In this document: in pieces, positions 36,377-44,327 of the stretch
How positions within the stretch are numbered: position 1 is the first letter of the stretch
Layout: the number at the start of each line of letters is the position of its first letter
Assembly: GCF_030408755.1 (NCBI RefSeq)
Contig: NZ_CP047209.1
Span: 124,001-188,000, forward strand
Length of the DNA stretch: 64,000 nt
Direction: 5' to 3'
DNA from: Corynebacterium felinum
Lineage (GTDB): Bacteria; Actinomycetota; Actinomycetes; Mycobacteriales; Mycobacteriaceae
Position numbers and translations under genes: made by a program
Notes under the pieces: model-generated
Seen by the model: only the letters and a program-made list of their open reading frames with translations
Told to the model about the DNA's origin: nothing
The model's database searches: none

Positions 36377-36420
36377 ACGCCTTGAGCTTCTTCACAATGG
36401 GGTGAGGGAACTCAAGGCGT
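36377..36420. terminator. Bidirectional terminator between convergent genes
   Basis: ACGCCTTGAG and CTCAAGGCGT form a perfect 10-bp stem, flanked by an A-run on the left and TTTCTTT on the right. Confidence 0.85.
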
Positions 36421-36434
36421 TTCTTTATGAGTTT

Positions 36435-37391
36435 TTAGCTAACGGTGAGTACTAGTTTTCCTGTCACTTCGCCGGATTTCAGCATATCGTGTGCTTTTTG
36501 TGCCTCTTCGAGGGGGAGGGTGGCGTGGATGTGGTGGCGGATTACTCCTTCTTCAAGCAGGTTCCAGATATTAGCCACGGTGTCTGCCACGATGCGGGCT
36601 TTGTCGGCGCGGTCGCGGGCACGTAGGGCGGTGGCTGAGATGGTTCCGCGTTTGCTTAAAAGTTTGCCGATGTTGAGCTCGCCTTTCACCCCGCCTTGGA
36701 GGCCGATGATGACCATGTGTCCGTCCATGGCGAGTGCTGTGAGGTTGCCGTCGAGGTATTTTGCGCCCATGATGTCGAGGATGCGGTCGCACTTGTTTTT
36801 CATGATCTCGGCGAAGTCTTGCTCACGGTAGTTGATGAGAATGTCGGCGCCGAGCTGCGCGCAGGTTTGGAGCTTTTCGACGCTGCCAGCGGTCACCGCC
36901 ACGGTGGCACCGATATGCTTGGCCATTTGGATGGCGAAGGTGCCGATTCCGCCCGCACCGCCATGAATGAGGATGGTGTGTTCTTTGCTCAATCCGGTGA
37001 GCATGCCGATGTTGGACCACACGGTGGTGGCTACTTCGACCACGGCTGCTGCTTCGGCAAAGGAATAGCCTTGGGGAATGGGCATGAGTTGCCCTTCGGG
37101 GACGGCTACGTATTCGGCGTAGCCGCCACCGGCGAGTAGGCAGGCGACAGGTTCGCCTTTGCTGCGGTTGGTGGTGCCGGGGTCTTCGATGATTCCGGCG
37201 CATTCGAGGCCGATGATCTCGGATTCACCTTCCGGTGGTGGGTAGTGTCCGGCTGCTTGGAGGATGTCGGCGCGGTTGACGCCTGCGGCGTGCACGCGGA
37301 CGAGTACTTCACCTTCGTTGAGGGTGGGTGTGGGGGTGTCGATGAGCGCGAGTTTTTTGTCGTCAGTGACGGAAATAGCTTTCATACTCAC
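36435..37391 (-). CDS. Zinc-independent quinone oxidoreductase (Rv3777-like)
   Basis: 318 residues of the MDR/QOR family: GVNRADILQAAGHYPPPEG near the N-terminus and the NADPH-binding IHGGAGGIGTFAIQMAK (about 145-160). It reduces quinones with NADPH. Convergent with the aminotransferase gene. Confidence 0.85.
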   Translation of the reverse strand: MSMKAISVTDDKKLALIDTPTPTLNEGEVLVRVHAAGVNRADILQAAGHYPPPEGESEIIGLECAGIIEDPGTTNRSKGEPVACLLAGGGYAEYVAVPEGQLMPIPQGYSFAEAAAVVEVATTVWSNIGMLTGLSKEHTILIHGGAGGIGTFAIQMAKHIGATVAVTAGSVEKLQTCAQLGADILINYREQDFAEIMKNKCDRILDIMGAKYLDGNLTALAMDGHMVIIGLQGGVKGELNIGKLLSKRGTISATALRARDRADKARIVADTVANIWNLLEEGVIRHHIHATLPLEEAQKAHDMLKSGEVTGKLVLTVS

Positions 37392-37472
37392 CCACGTTAG
37401 GTGAATTTTGGGGATTATGCGCTAAACTTTGAAAAGTCGTGATTGCTACCTCGTAGTGTGCACGGCTTCAAT

Positions 37473-37557
37473 GGAGGCGTGGCAGAGCGGCCGAATGCAC
37501 TGGTCTTGAAAACCAGCGATAGGAAACTATCCGGGGGTTCAAATCCCTCCGCCTCCG
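37473..37557 (+). tRNA. tRNA-Ser (anticodon TGA)
   Basis: 85 nt with acceptor GGAGGCG/CGCCTCC, discriminator G, a long variable arm and TGA at 37507-37509 in the anticodon loop CTTGAAA. CCA is not encoded. Confidence 0.97.
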
Positions 37558-37755
37558 CAATTTTTCTTCCCGCCACTTTCGTAGTGGCGGATATCCGGTA
37601 GTTACGGTTTGTTGATCACACATCAGTAGCTGCCGGTTTTTTATTTTCACGCCCCACCTAGCGCCCTGAGCTCGGCCATGCGTGCCGGCAACTACATGTG
37701 AGTTGTAGGCAGTTCAGAGCACATGATTTTCCTTCGTCGCTGATCATGCGAAGGC

Positions 37756-37819
37756 AAACTCGACCTTTCTTGATATGAAACCCCAATTTTGTGGTTGGGA
37801 GTACACAAAGGTCGAGTTT
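37756..37819. repeat. Perfect 13-bp inverted repeat in a gene-free stretch
   Basis: AAACTCGACCTTT (37756-37768) and AAAGGTCGAGTTT (37807-37819) flank 38 bp. The rest of 37558-37930 shows no gene. It may be the end of a decayed mobile element or a terminator; unassigned. Confidence 0.5.
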
Positions 37820-37930
37820 TCAAAGGGGATACGCCTGTCGTTGTGCACCAGAAAAGGGGGGTGGTACTTCGGCAAAGCATGTATGTTTAGTAGCAAATAG
37901 AACAGTTACTACTTTGTGTTGGGGGTAGAA

Positions 37931-38584
37931 ATGAAGGCCATCCTTGGCATTATTAGCAGCATCTTTTCACTGATCCTTGCCCTTTTTGCGCCACTTGCAT
38001 CGCTGGGGACGGATCAACCGACGATGGTGAACACCGCAGGGCGTGAGGGTTCCACTCTGCTTGGATCGTCGGATTCAGGAGGGACGAACAACTGGATCGA
38101 CTACACCGATCCTGCCCGTGCAGCGAAGTTTATTGGTGGTGAGGTAGAGACATTTGCCACCGCACAACCGCAAGGCTTGAGAGAAGAACTTCCCGAAGGT
38201 GGGCAATGCGACGTCTATGGAAACTGCGTTTTCCACTTCGGCGACCAAGTGTGCGCCTATCGTCCACTAGCGCACATGGCTGCAGTATTTTGCCACGGTA
38301 AAGTGCCAGCGCAATTCGACAAAGTGAAACCAACAGATATGAGTAACTACGGCCCACCGCTTGGTGTGCAAATGCGCGATGATGAAAACTTCTACGCTAC
38401 GTATCATGGGCTACCTGATCCAAGTTTGCGCACAGTTAAAGCTAACCCGAACACGTTCTTCCAGGCAGGGAAAATACGGTGTGAGATTTACGGTGACAAC
38501 ACCATGAAGTGCACAAATACCAATGGAGGGATCCTTTTCGCCGGGCACGGGCGAACAGTGCTTGCGGGAAACTTTAAGGATTAA
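37931..38584 (+). CDS. Secreted protein of unknown function
   Basis: 217 residues from ATG 37931 with GGGGG upstream. The N-terminus is a signal or anchor (MKAILGIISSIFSLILALFAPLASLG). The mature part has four Cys in two close pairs (CDVYGNC and VCAY/FCHG) plus CEIYGDNTMKC, suggesting disulfides in an exported small domain. No family is recognised. It is followed by a stem-loop. Confidence 0.65.
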   Translation: MKAILGIISSIFSLILALFAPLASLGTDQPTMVNTAGREGSTLLGSSDSGGTNNWIDYTDPARAAKFIGGEVETFATAQPQGLREELPEGGQCDVYGNCVFHFGDQVCAYRPLAHMAAVFCHGKVPAQFDKVKPTDMSNYGPPLGVQMRDDENFYATYHGLPDPSLRTVKANPNTFFQAGKIRCEIYGDNTMKCTNTNGGILFAGHGRTVLAGNFKD

Positions 38585-38611
38585 GAAGAAAGTTCTGCAT
38601 TCTTCGCACAG

Positions 38612-38631
38612 CGCCTAGCGGTAGCTAGGCG
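38612..38631. terminator. Short stem-loop after the secreted-protein gene
   Basis: CGCCTAGC and GCTAGGCG form an 8-bp perfect stem with a 4-nt loop; no T-run. Confidence 0.45.
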
Positions 38632-38691
38632 TCATCAGCATGGAAAGAGCCGTACGTTTTAGTGATGTCGCTCATTCTTAGTAGGCTTAGA

Positions 38692-38757
38692 GAGGCTTCG
38701 TAGCAAAAATGCCCCGCACACATCAGAGTGAGGGGTACATTCACCTACGAAAGCCTC
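38692..38757. other. Extended imperfect hairpin, possible small RNA
   Basis: GAGGCTTCGTAG and CTACGAAAGCCTC can form a 12-bp stem with one bulge; inside, CCCC...GGGG gives a second stem. It stands alone in the 330-bp gap before the DUF2127 gene. No family is recognised. Confidence 0.35.
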
Positions 38758-38916
38758 GCGGCGTGACCTCAAGTTCACAACTCCAGCCCTGAAAGAAAAA
38801 TTCAGGAAAGGCGTTGGAAGTCCTCCACCGCAGTAAAGAAAAAGGCTAGGAAAACAGTGGCCACGGCTGCTGACTACTAGTTCCTTGCGCGAATACTGAA
38901 GGAGCCACTGAAAGTC

Positions 38917-39468
38917 TTGAGAATCAAAGACATCGAGCTAGATTTAGCCACCCACGAAGTGGTCGCACTCAAAGCTTTCCGAGCAACGCTGTGGTTCAAA
39001 CTGATCCTCGGGTTTTTCGAGTTGCTTCTCGCAGTCGTCATCAAAACTCTGCCCGAACACCTCTGGCGCGACATCACTGACTGGCTCGCGCAAAGCCACA
39101 ACCCTGTGTCCGTCGCACTAGCCAACTCCCTCGAACACTTCGACACCTCGGCCCAAAACTTCATTGTGTTCTACCTCGTGATCCACGCGGTTGTGAAAAC
39201 AATTCTCATCGTCGCAGTTCTCTGCGGACGACTCTGGGCCTACCCCCTCATGATCGCCGTCTTGGTATTCTTCATCGTCTACCAAACCTTCGACATGATC
39301 GAAATGTTCACCTACGGCATGTTTGCACTGACCATCCTCGACATTGTGCTGATCTGGCTCACGCTCAAAGAATGGCGCATTATGAAACTGGTCTACACCT
39401 CATCGACAGACCCACGGGCGCAGCCAGAAACACAAGCACAGGAAGACACAACCCCCATCAAGGCTTAA
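38917..39468 (+). CDS. DUF2127-type membrane protein
   Basis: 183 residues with four hydrophobic helices (about 27-47, 82-103, 108-128, 131-151) and the FKLILGFFELLLA and ALTILDIVLIWLTLKEW pieces seen in DUF2127 proteins. Function unknown. The TTG start at 38917 is weakly supported. It converges with pat, with stop codons overlapping by 4 bp. Confidence 0.65.
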   Translation: MRIKDIELDLATHEVVALKAFRATLWFKLILGFFELLLAVVIKTLPEHLWRDITDWLAQSHNPVSVALANSLEHFDTSAQNFIVFYLVIHAVVKTILIVAVLCGRLWAYPLMIAVLVFFIVYQTFDMIEMFTYGMFALTILDIVLIWLTLKEWRIMKLVYTSSTDPRAQPETQAQEDTTPIKA

Positions 39469-40490
39469 GAAAAAGCCTTCTGCCAGGCGGAAAGCAAAAC
39501 ATCGCTTTCCGCCTCATTTGTCACCGTGATCCGCAAACCCTCAGGGAAAGCCCGCACGATCACACCATGCTTCATCAACTCCGCCGCCATCAACTGGGCC
39601 TTAGGGGTGGGAACCCAGACAAAATTCGATTCCGAAGCAGCAAGCCCAAGCTTCTTGGCCACGCGAGTACGCTGCTCAACAACCTCCTCAGTGCGGGACA
39701 GCAACTCGTCGCACGCATCCAGCGACGCTAACGCGCCAGCCTGGGCCACCGAACTTACGGCGAAAGGCAACGCCACCTTGTTCAGTGCCTCGATCACCGT
39801 AGGATTTCCGAAAGCATAACCGACTCGAACTCCTGCCAGGCCATAGGCTTTAGAGAAAGTACGCAAACCAATCACATTGGGGTGACGGCCCACAATCTCC
39901 GTAGCAATAGGGGTATCGGTCGTACGAACGTACTCGAAATAGGCCTCATCGAGGGCAACCAGGATGGTCTTCGGGATTGCCGCCAGAAACGCCTCGAATT
40001 CTTTTTCCGTAATGGTTGTGCCCGTAGGGTTGTTGGGGTTGCAGACGAAAATCAGTTTCGTGCGCTCTGTCACCGCCTGCGCCATGGCAACGAGGTCGTT
40101 GCGACCGTCGTCGGTAAGCGGAACCGCAACTGGGGTAGCGCCTGTTACGTGCGCATAGATGGGGTACGCCTCAAAGCTTCGCCACGGGAACACAACCTCA
40201 TCACCTGTGCCGGCAGTGGCCTGCACAAGCTGCTGGCACAATGCGGAAGAACCCGCACCAACGGTGACGTGGGCGGGGCTGAGATCTAAGTGTTCCGCTA
40301 ATGCCCGAATCAGTGCCTGCGCACTGGGGTCGGGATAACGATTCACCCCCGCTGCCGCTAAAGCCATCGCCTCAACGGCGGCGGGCAGAGGGGGTGAATG
40401 AACCTCGTTGCTTGAGAGTTTCAGGGCGTCCTTCAGCTGCTTTCCTGGGACGTAGGAGGGGATATCTGATAAGTCTTCGCGCACATACAT
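39465..40490 (-). CDS. pat: Aromatic amino acid / histidinol-phosphate aminotransferase
   Basis: 341 residues, fold type I PLP enzyme. CNPNNPTGT, DEAYFEY and the Schiff-base Lys in RTFSKAYGLAGVRVG are all present, and the length and LSSNEVHSPPLP start suggest the Pat/HisC2 branch, which makes phenylalanine or tyrosine from the keto acids. tyrA is 4 kb away. HisC activity cannot be excluded. Confidence 0.85.
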   Translation of the reverse strand: MYVREDLSDIPSYVPGKQLKDALKLSSNEVHSPPLPAAVEAMALAAAGVNRYPDPSAQALIRALAEHLDLSPAHVTVGAGSSALCQQLVQATAGTGDEVVFPWRSFEAYPIYAHVTGATPVAVPLTDDGRNDLVAMAQAVTERTKLIFVCNPNNPTGTTITEKEFEAFLAAIPKTILVALDEAYFEYVRTTDTPIATEIVGRHPNVIGLRTFSKAYGLAGVRVGYAFGNPTVIEALNKVALPFAVSSVAQAGALASLDACDELLSRTEEVVEQRTRVAKKLGLAASESNFVWVPTPKAQLMAAELMKHGVIVRAFPEGLRITVTNEAESDVLLSAWQKAFS

Positions 40491-40639
40491 ACCGGCCAGT
40501 GTAGCGCCCTACCTGTAGTTTTGCTTTCTTGCGGGTGGGTAATTTGGCAGCTCAAGGGCTGGCAGGTATAGTTAGCTGCGATTCTTCCAACACGAAAGTC
40601 CTTTTCTTTCGGGGATTTTTTGTGTTGTCATGAATTGCT

Positions 40640-40728
40640 GGAGACGTGCCAGAGCGGCCGAATGGGGCTCCCTGCTAAGGAGTTGACTTGTTTGCGCAGG
40701 TCCGGAGGTTCAAATCCTCTCGTCTCCG
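40640..40728 (+). tRNA. tRNA-Ser (anticodon GCT)
   Basis: 89 nt, acceptor GGAGACG/CGTCTCC, long variable arm, anticodon GCT at 40674-40676. CGAAAG/CTTTCG with a T-run lies about 30 bp upstream. Confidence 0.97.
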
Positions 40729-40773
40729 CTCCTCCCACTCGTTGGGAGCGTTTCACCGGGCCTGGTGGAACTT

Positions 40774-40857
40774 TGCGCCCGTAGCTCAACGGATAGAGCA
40801 TCTGACTACGGATCAGAAGGTTGGGGGTTCGAATCCCTCCGGGCGCACAATTTGCCC
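40774..40857 (+). other. Candidate corynephage attachment site attB1 (empty)
   Basis: An 84-bp stretch covering tRNA-Arg and 10 bp of its 3' flank is repeated exactly at 42938-43021. Tox corynephages integrate at duplicated tRNA-Arg genes about 2.25 kb apart in C. diphtheriae. No prophage is present here. Confidence 0.75.
40775..40847 (+). tRNA. tRNA-Arg (anticodon ACG), copy 1
   Basis: 73 nt, acceptor GCGCCCG/CGGGCGC, discriminator A, anticodon ACG at 40808-40810. Identical to copy 2. Confidence 0.97.
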
Positions 40858-40886
40858 AGTTCATCTCTGATGAACTGGGTTTTTTA
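40855..40886 (+). terminator. Rho-independent terminator after tRNA-Arg copy 1
   Basis: CCCAGTTCATC and GATGAACTGGG form an 11-bp stem with a 3-nt loop, followed by TTTTTT. Confidence 0.9.
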
Positions 40887-41267
40887 TAGTGCCATAGTTT
40901 TGGTGAACTGGGGATGAAAAAAGTGGGGGCATTTTATTTAAAAAAGTGTCAAAGTGTGTGTCTTTCACAGACTGTTAAAACAGAATGTTGTTCTTACTAC
41001 CCCCGAAATAGGGTGGACTTTCATTAAGGGGAACTTTTTAGCTCAGGGGTTTTTGTGCAGGTAAAGCGCAAGAAAAAGGGGGAGATACGAAGGTGTTGCG
41101 AAATCTTAACGGAAAAGCAGTGTCTAACCTTCCCTTTGCGTGGGTACTGTGAGTGCGTTACTAGGTTTGGAGAACCATGCTCCCTTTTTCAGGGGGAGGG
41201 GGTTTTCCAAAGCCCCTTCGTTTTTAAGATCTCGCAGAAACGAATACTTAGAAAAAGGTTCGCTAAT
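40887..41267 (+). promoter_or_regulatory. Long leader of the DASS transporter gene
   Basis: About 380 bp with no supported gene. Near the start codon are CTCCC...GGGGGAG and GGGGTTT...AAAGCCCC followed by a T-run (about 41178-41230), which look like an attenuator. AT-rich sequence at 40930-40990 may hold the promoter. Confidence 0.35.
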
Positions 41268-42845
41268 ATGAGTACACCTATTACCCACGAGTCTTCCTCG
41301 CACGCATTAGTGGAGGATGCTGAGATTCGTGACCAGTCGGAGTGGCGTCGGCAAGCCATGGGCATGATCGTCGGTCTTGCGCTGGCGGTGCTGATCTACT
41401 TCATTTTCCCTGAGTCTGCTATCGACGTCGTGGCTAAGGCCGACCCTGAACTTGAGGTCAGCCACAACACACTGCGCATCACTGCTGCTGTGGCGGTGCT
41501 GATGGGCGTGTGGTGGATGACTGAAGCTATCCCACTAGCGGCCACGGCACTCGTGCCACTGGTGGCGTTCCCGCTGCTGCAGGTGGTGGAGTTTAGCAAG
41601 ATTTCTGCCCCTTATGCGTCGCCGACCATCTTCTTGTTCATGGGTGGCTTTATTCTGGCGCTGGGTATGCAGCGTTGGAATTTGCACCGTCGTCTAGCAC
41701 TGTCAGTGGTGTTAGCGGTAGGTACGAAGCCGAAGCAGCTGATTGCTGGCTTTATGATCGCAACCGGCTTCCTATCCATGTGGGTGTCTAACACCGCTAC
41801 CGCAGTGGTCATGCTCCCTATTGGTGTGTCCGTGCTGCAGCTGACTGCTGAATCAGTTGGCGGCATGCGTAATCAGAAGAAGTTTGCCACTGGGTTGATG
41901 CTGGCTATTGCATATTCGGCATCGATTGGTTCGCTGGGCACCATTATTGGTACCCCACCAAATGCCCTGCTGGTTGCCTATATGGCCGATAACCACGATA
42001 TTCACATCGGTTTTGGCCAGTGGATGCTGGTGGGTGTTCCGCTGGCAGTGATTTACATGGCTATCGCCTGGTTTGCGCTGGTGACCATTTTCAAGCCTGA
42101 GGTTGATTCGATTCCTGGCGGTCGTGAGATGATCCGTGAGGAACTGAAGAAGATGGGCACGATGCGCCTGGGTGAAGTTGCGACCGCGATTATTTTCGCT
42201 GGTGCGGCGTTGGCGTGGGTGTTTGTTCCGCTGATTATTAAGCAGACTGGCTCTGATATCAAGGTTGCTGATGCTGCTATTGGTTTGGCTGCGGCCATGC
42301 TGATGTTCATGATCCCTGCGGATACCAAGACCGGTGTGCGCCTGATGGATTGGAAGACGGCAAACGAACTTCCTTGGGACGTTCTGTTGCTGTTCGGTGG
42401 TGGTTTGGCATTGTCGAAGATGTTCTCCGATTCCGGCTTGTCGCTGTGGATTGGTGAACTGGCTAAGGGCTTGGGCACCTTGCCAACGATCCTGCTGATC
42501 TTCGCTATCGCTGCTTTGGTGCTGATTTTGACTGAGTTCACCTCGAATACCGCGACTGCCGCAACCTTCCTGCCGATCATGGCGGGCGTGGCAATTGGTA
42601 TTGGTCTGACTGTCACTGGTGATCAGAACATTCTGCTGCTGACCATTCCTGTTGCGTTGGCTGCAACCTGTGCGTTCATGCTTCCTGTGGCAACGCCACC
42701 GAACGCTATTGCTTATGGTTCGGGCTATGTGAAGATTGGCGACATGATCAAGGGCGGTATCTGGCTGAATGTGATTGGCATGGTACTGGTCACCCTTGTC
42801 ACCTACTTCTTGGCCGTTCCAGTCTTTGGAATTGTCCTCTCCTAA
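41268..42845 (+). CDS. DASS-family dicarboxylate/sodium symporter
   Basis: 525 residues from ATG 41268 (AAAAAGG upstream). Inner-membrane Na+/dicarboxylate importer with two SNTAT motifs (VSNTATAVVMLP and TSNTATAATFLP) in the inverted repeats and GTIIGTPPNALL, as in SdcS/DccT. Likely carries succinate, fumarate or malate. It sits between the two identical tRNA-Arg genes, the same arrangement I recall at the corynephage attachment locus. Confidence 0.88.
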   Translation: MSTPITHESSSHALVEDAEIRDQSEWRRQAMGMIVGLALAVLIYFIFPESAIDVVAKADPELEVSHNTLRITAAVAVLMGVWWMTEAIPLAATALVPLVAFPLLQVVEFSKISAPYASPTIFLFMGGFILALGMQRWNLHRRLALSVVLAVGTKPKQLIAGFMIATGFLSMWVSNTATAVVMLPIGVSVLQLTAESVGGMRNQKKFATGLMLAIAYSASIGSLGTIIGTPPNALLVAYMADNHDIHIGFGQWMLVGVPLAVIYMAIAWFALVTIFKPEVDSIPGGREMIREELKKMGTMRLGEVATAIIFAGAALAWVFVPLIIKQTGSDIKVADAAIGLAAAMLMFMIPADTKTGVRLMDWKTANELPWDVLLLFGGGLALSKMFSDSGLSLWIGELAKGLGTLPTILLIFAIAALVLILTEFTSNTATAATFLPIMAGVAIGIGLTVTGDQNILLLTIPVALAATCAFMLPVATPPNAIAYGSGYVKIGDMIKGGIWLNVIGMVLVTLVTYFLAVPVFGIVLS

Positions 42846-42878
42846 AAATACGGCTTTACCTGTGCGTTTGCGTATTTT
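42845..42878 (+). terminator. Terminator-like stem after the DASS gene
   Basis: AAAATACG and CGTATTTT flank an 18-nt loop directly after the stop codon; the T-run is inside the stem arm. Confidence 0.55.
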
Positions 42879-42937
42879 CTTAGCTTAGGTGTAAAGTCTT
42901 ATCTCGTTGCACAGCAGGAAATGCTGCTAACGCACAC

Positions 42938-43021
42938 TGCGCCCGTAGCTCAACGGATAGAGCATCTGACTACGGATCAGAAGGTTGGGGGTTCGAATCC
43001 CTCCGGGCGCACAATTTGCCC
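42938..43021 (+). other. Candidate corynephage attachment site attB2 (empty)
   Basis: Exact 84-bp repeat of 40774-40857, 2164 bp away in the same orientation. Confidence 0.75.
42939..43011 (+). tRNA. tRNA-Arg (anticodon ACG), copy 2
   Basis: Identical 73-nt gene to copy 1; anticodon ACG at 42972-42974. Confidence 0.97.
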
Positions 43022-43049
43022 CAGTTCTTGAAAAGGAACTGGGGTTTTT
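43019..43049 (+). terminator. Rho-independent terminator after tRNA-Arg copy 2
   Basis: CCCCAGTTC and GAACTGGGG form a 9-bp stem with an 8-nt loop, followed by TTTTT. Confidence 0.9.
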
Positions 43050-43068
43050 AAGCTTTTCGACGCGCCTG

Positions 43069-44160
43069 CTAGGCGGTGAGGATATTTAGTGCTGCGTGAT
43101 TGATGAAGAATTTTTCGCGCCCAACTTTGTGATCCAGCAGAATGCCTTGTTGAACTAGGCTGTTGAGCCAGTGTGATGCTTGTTGCCGTTTCACTAGACC
43201 GGCTTCTTCAACGTCACGGATGCGAAGATACGGGGAACTGAAGAGAAGATCTGTGAGTTCTTTAGCGGGAGTGATTCCTGCTGCGCGGATATCTGCTTCC
43301 ATGGTGCTTTGGATATCGCGTAGTTTGTTGATCATCGCAAGGGTTGATGTAGCGGTTTTTTCTACACCTTCTACGATAAAAAGTAGCCATTCTTCCCAGT
43401 TTCCTTGGGTGGTTACTTCACGCAGAAGTTGATAGTACCGTGCCTTGTTTTCAACGATATAGCTTGAAAGGTAGAGGACTGGGAATGTGATGAGTTCGCT
43501 TTGGATAAGGAGAAGAATGTTGAGAATGCGCCCGGTTCGTCCATTACCATCATAAAAAGGGTGGATGGCTTCAAACTGATAGTGTGTTGCAGCCATGATG
43601 GTGAGGGGGTCGTAGGGGCTCTCCTTGGCTGGGTAGAGGAATTTTTCTAAGTTGGCGAGATGGTTTTCAATGATTTCCTTGCCTTCTGGGGGAGTGTAAT
43701 GGCGTTTTCCCGTGGCAGGATCACCGATGTAGGTTCCTGGGGTGGAGCGAATAAGAGCGGGGCGTGCTTGAAGCACTGAGCATACTTCTTGTGCGGTTTT
43801 TGTGCTGAGTGGGCGTTCTTTCAGTGATTCCCATCCTGCATAGAGAGCATGCTTGTAGCGGAGTGCTTCTTTGGTTGCTGGGGGGGGGGTGGTATCAACT
43901 TTCCAGGCTGCTTTAAATAGCTCATCATGTGTTGTGATGATGTTTTCAATTGCGCTGGAGGCGCGAGCTTCGAGTAGAGGAATAGTCGCAGTGATGGTGT
44001 CAGGGTTGGGGATGAGGTGGCAGGCCATATCGAGGCGAGCCAAAGCTGTGCGCGCCTGAATGATTTTTTTCAAAACGGCGGGAGTTTCGATGTCTTGTGC
44101 AGGAGGAAGTGGAGGAAGGTCGTTATAGGGGCGATTGGGGTCAAAGCGTGGTGTAAACAT
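43069..44160 (-). CDS. Fic-domain AMP-transferase with self-inhibitory helix
   Basis: 363 residues. The Fic core has HPFYDGNGRTGR (200-211), complete for AMP transfer, and an N-terminal inhibitory motif SSAIEN (68-73), so it is a class II Fic regulated within one chain. A winged-helix domain (about 295-355, SPYLRIRDVEEAGLVKRQQASHWLNSL) follows, which could bind DNA or target protein. Codons 91-93 (Pro-Pro-Pro) lie on a run of ten G on the plus strand (43880-43889), which could slip and shift the frame. Targets are unknown. Two palindromes precede the gene. Confidence 0.9.
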   Translation of the reverse strand: MFTPRFDPNRPYNDLPPLPPAQDIETPAVLKKIIQARTALARLDMACHLIPNPDTITATIPLLEARASSAIENIITTHDELFKAAWKVDTTPPPATKEALRYKHALYAGWESLKERPLSTKTAQEVCSVLQARPALIRSTPGTYIGDPATGKRHYTPPEGKEIIENHLANLEKFLYPAKESPYDPLTIMAATHYQFEAIHPFYDGNGRTGRILNILLLIQSELITFPVLYLSSYIVENKARYYQLLREVTTQGNWEEWLLFIVEGVEKTATSTLAMINKLRDIQSTMEADIRAAGITPAKELTDLLFSSPYLRIRDVEEAGLVKRQQASHWLNSLVQQGILLDHKVGREKFFINHAALNILTA

Positions 44161-44235
44161 GGGTTTTCATGATGGTGTGAAGTGAATTTCGCCCCTGGGA
44201 ACAGTTGGGGCACAGCGACCAAGAGCTCAGGGCGG

Positions 44236-44262
44236 GCATATGTCGAATGATTCGACATATGC
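44236..44262. promoter_or_regulatory. Perfect 13-bp palindrome upstream of the Fic gene
   Basis: GCATATGTCGAAT and ATTCGACATATGC are separated by one G. It lies about 75 bp before the Fic start and looks like a dimer operator. The core TGTCGAAT/ATTCGACA is repeated in the next hairpin. Confidence 0.55.
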
Positions 44263-44264
44263 CG

Positions 44265-44303
44265 AAAACGTGTCGAATTTTTCCAAAAAATTCGACACGT
44301 TTT
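44265..44303. terminator. 18-bp stem-loop after tyrA, sharing the TGTCGAAT core
   Basis: AAAACGTGTCGAATTTTT and AAAAATTCGACACGTTTT form a perfect 18-bp stem with a 3-nt loop. On the minus strand it lies 25 bp after tyrA and ends in TTTT, so it can terminate tyrA. Confidence 0.7.
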
Positions 44304-44327
44304 ATTTTGGCTACAAACGTTCAGTGC

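Noticed and set aside
44236..44262. LexA (SOS) box before the Fic gene
   Set aside because: TCGAA and TTCGA are 3 bases apart, not the 4 expected for the actinobacterial box.
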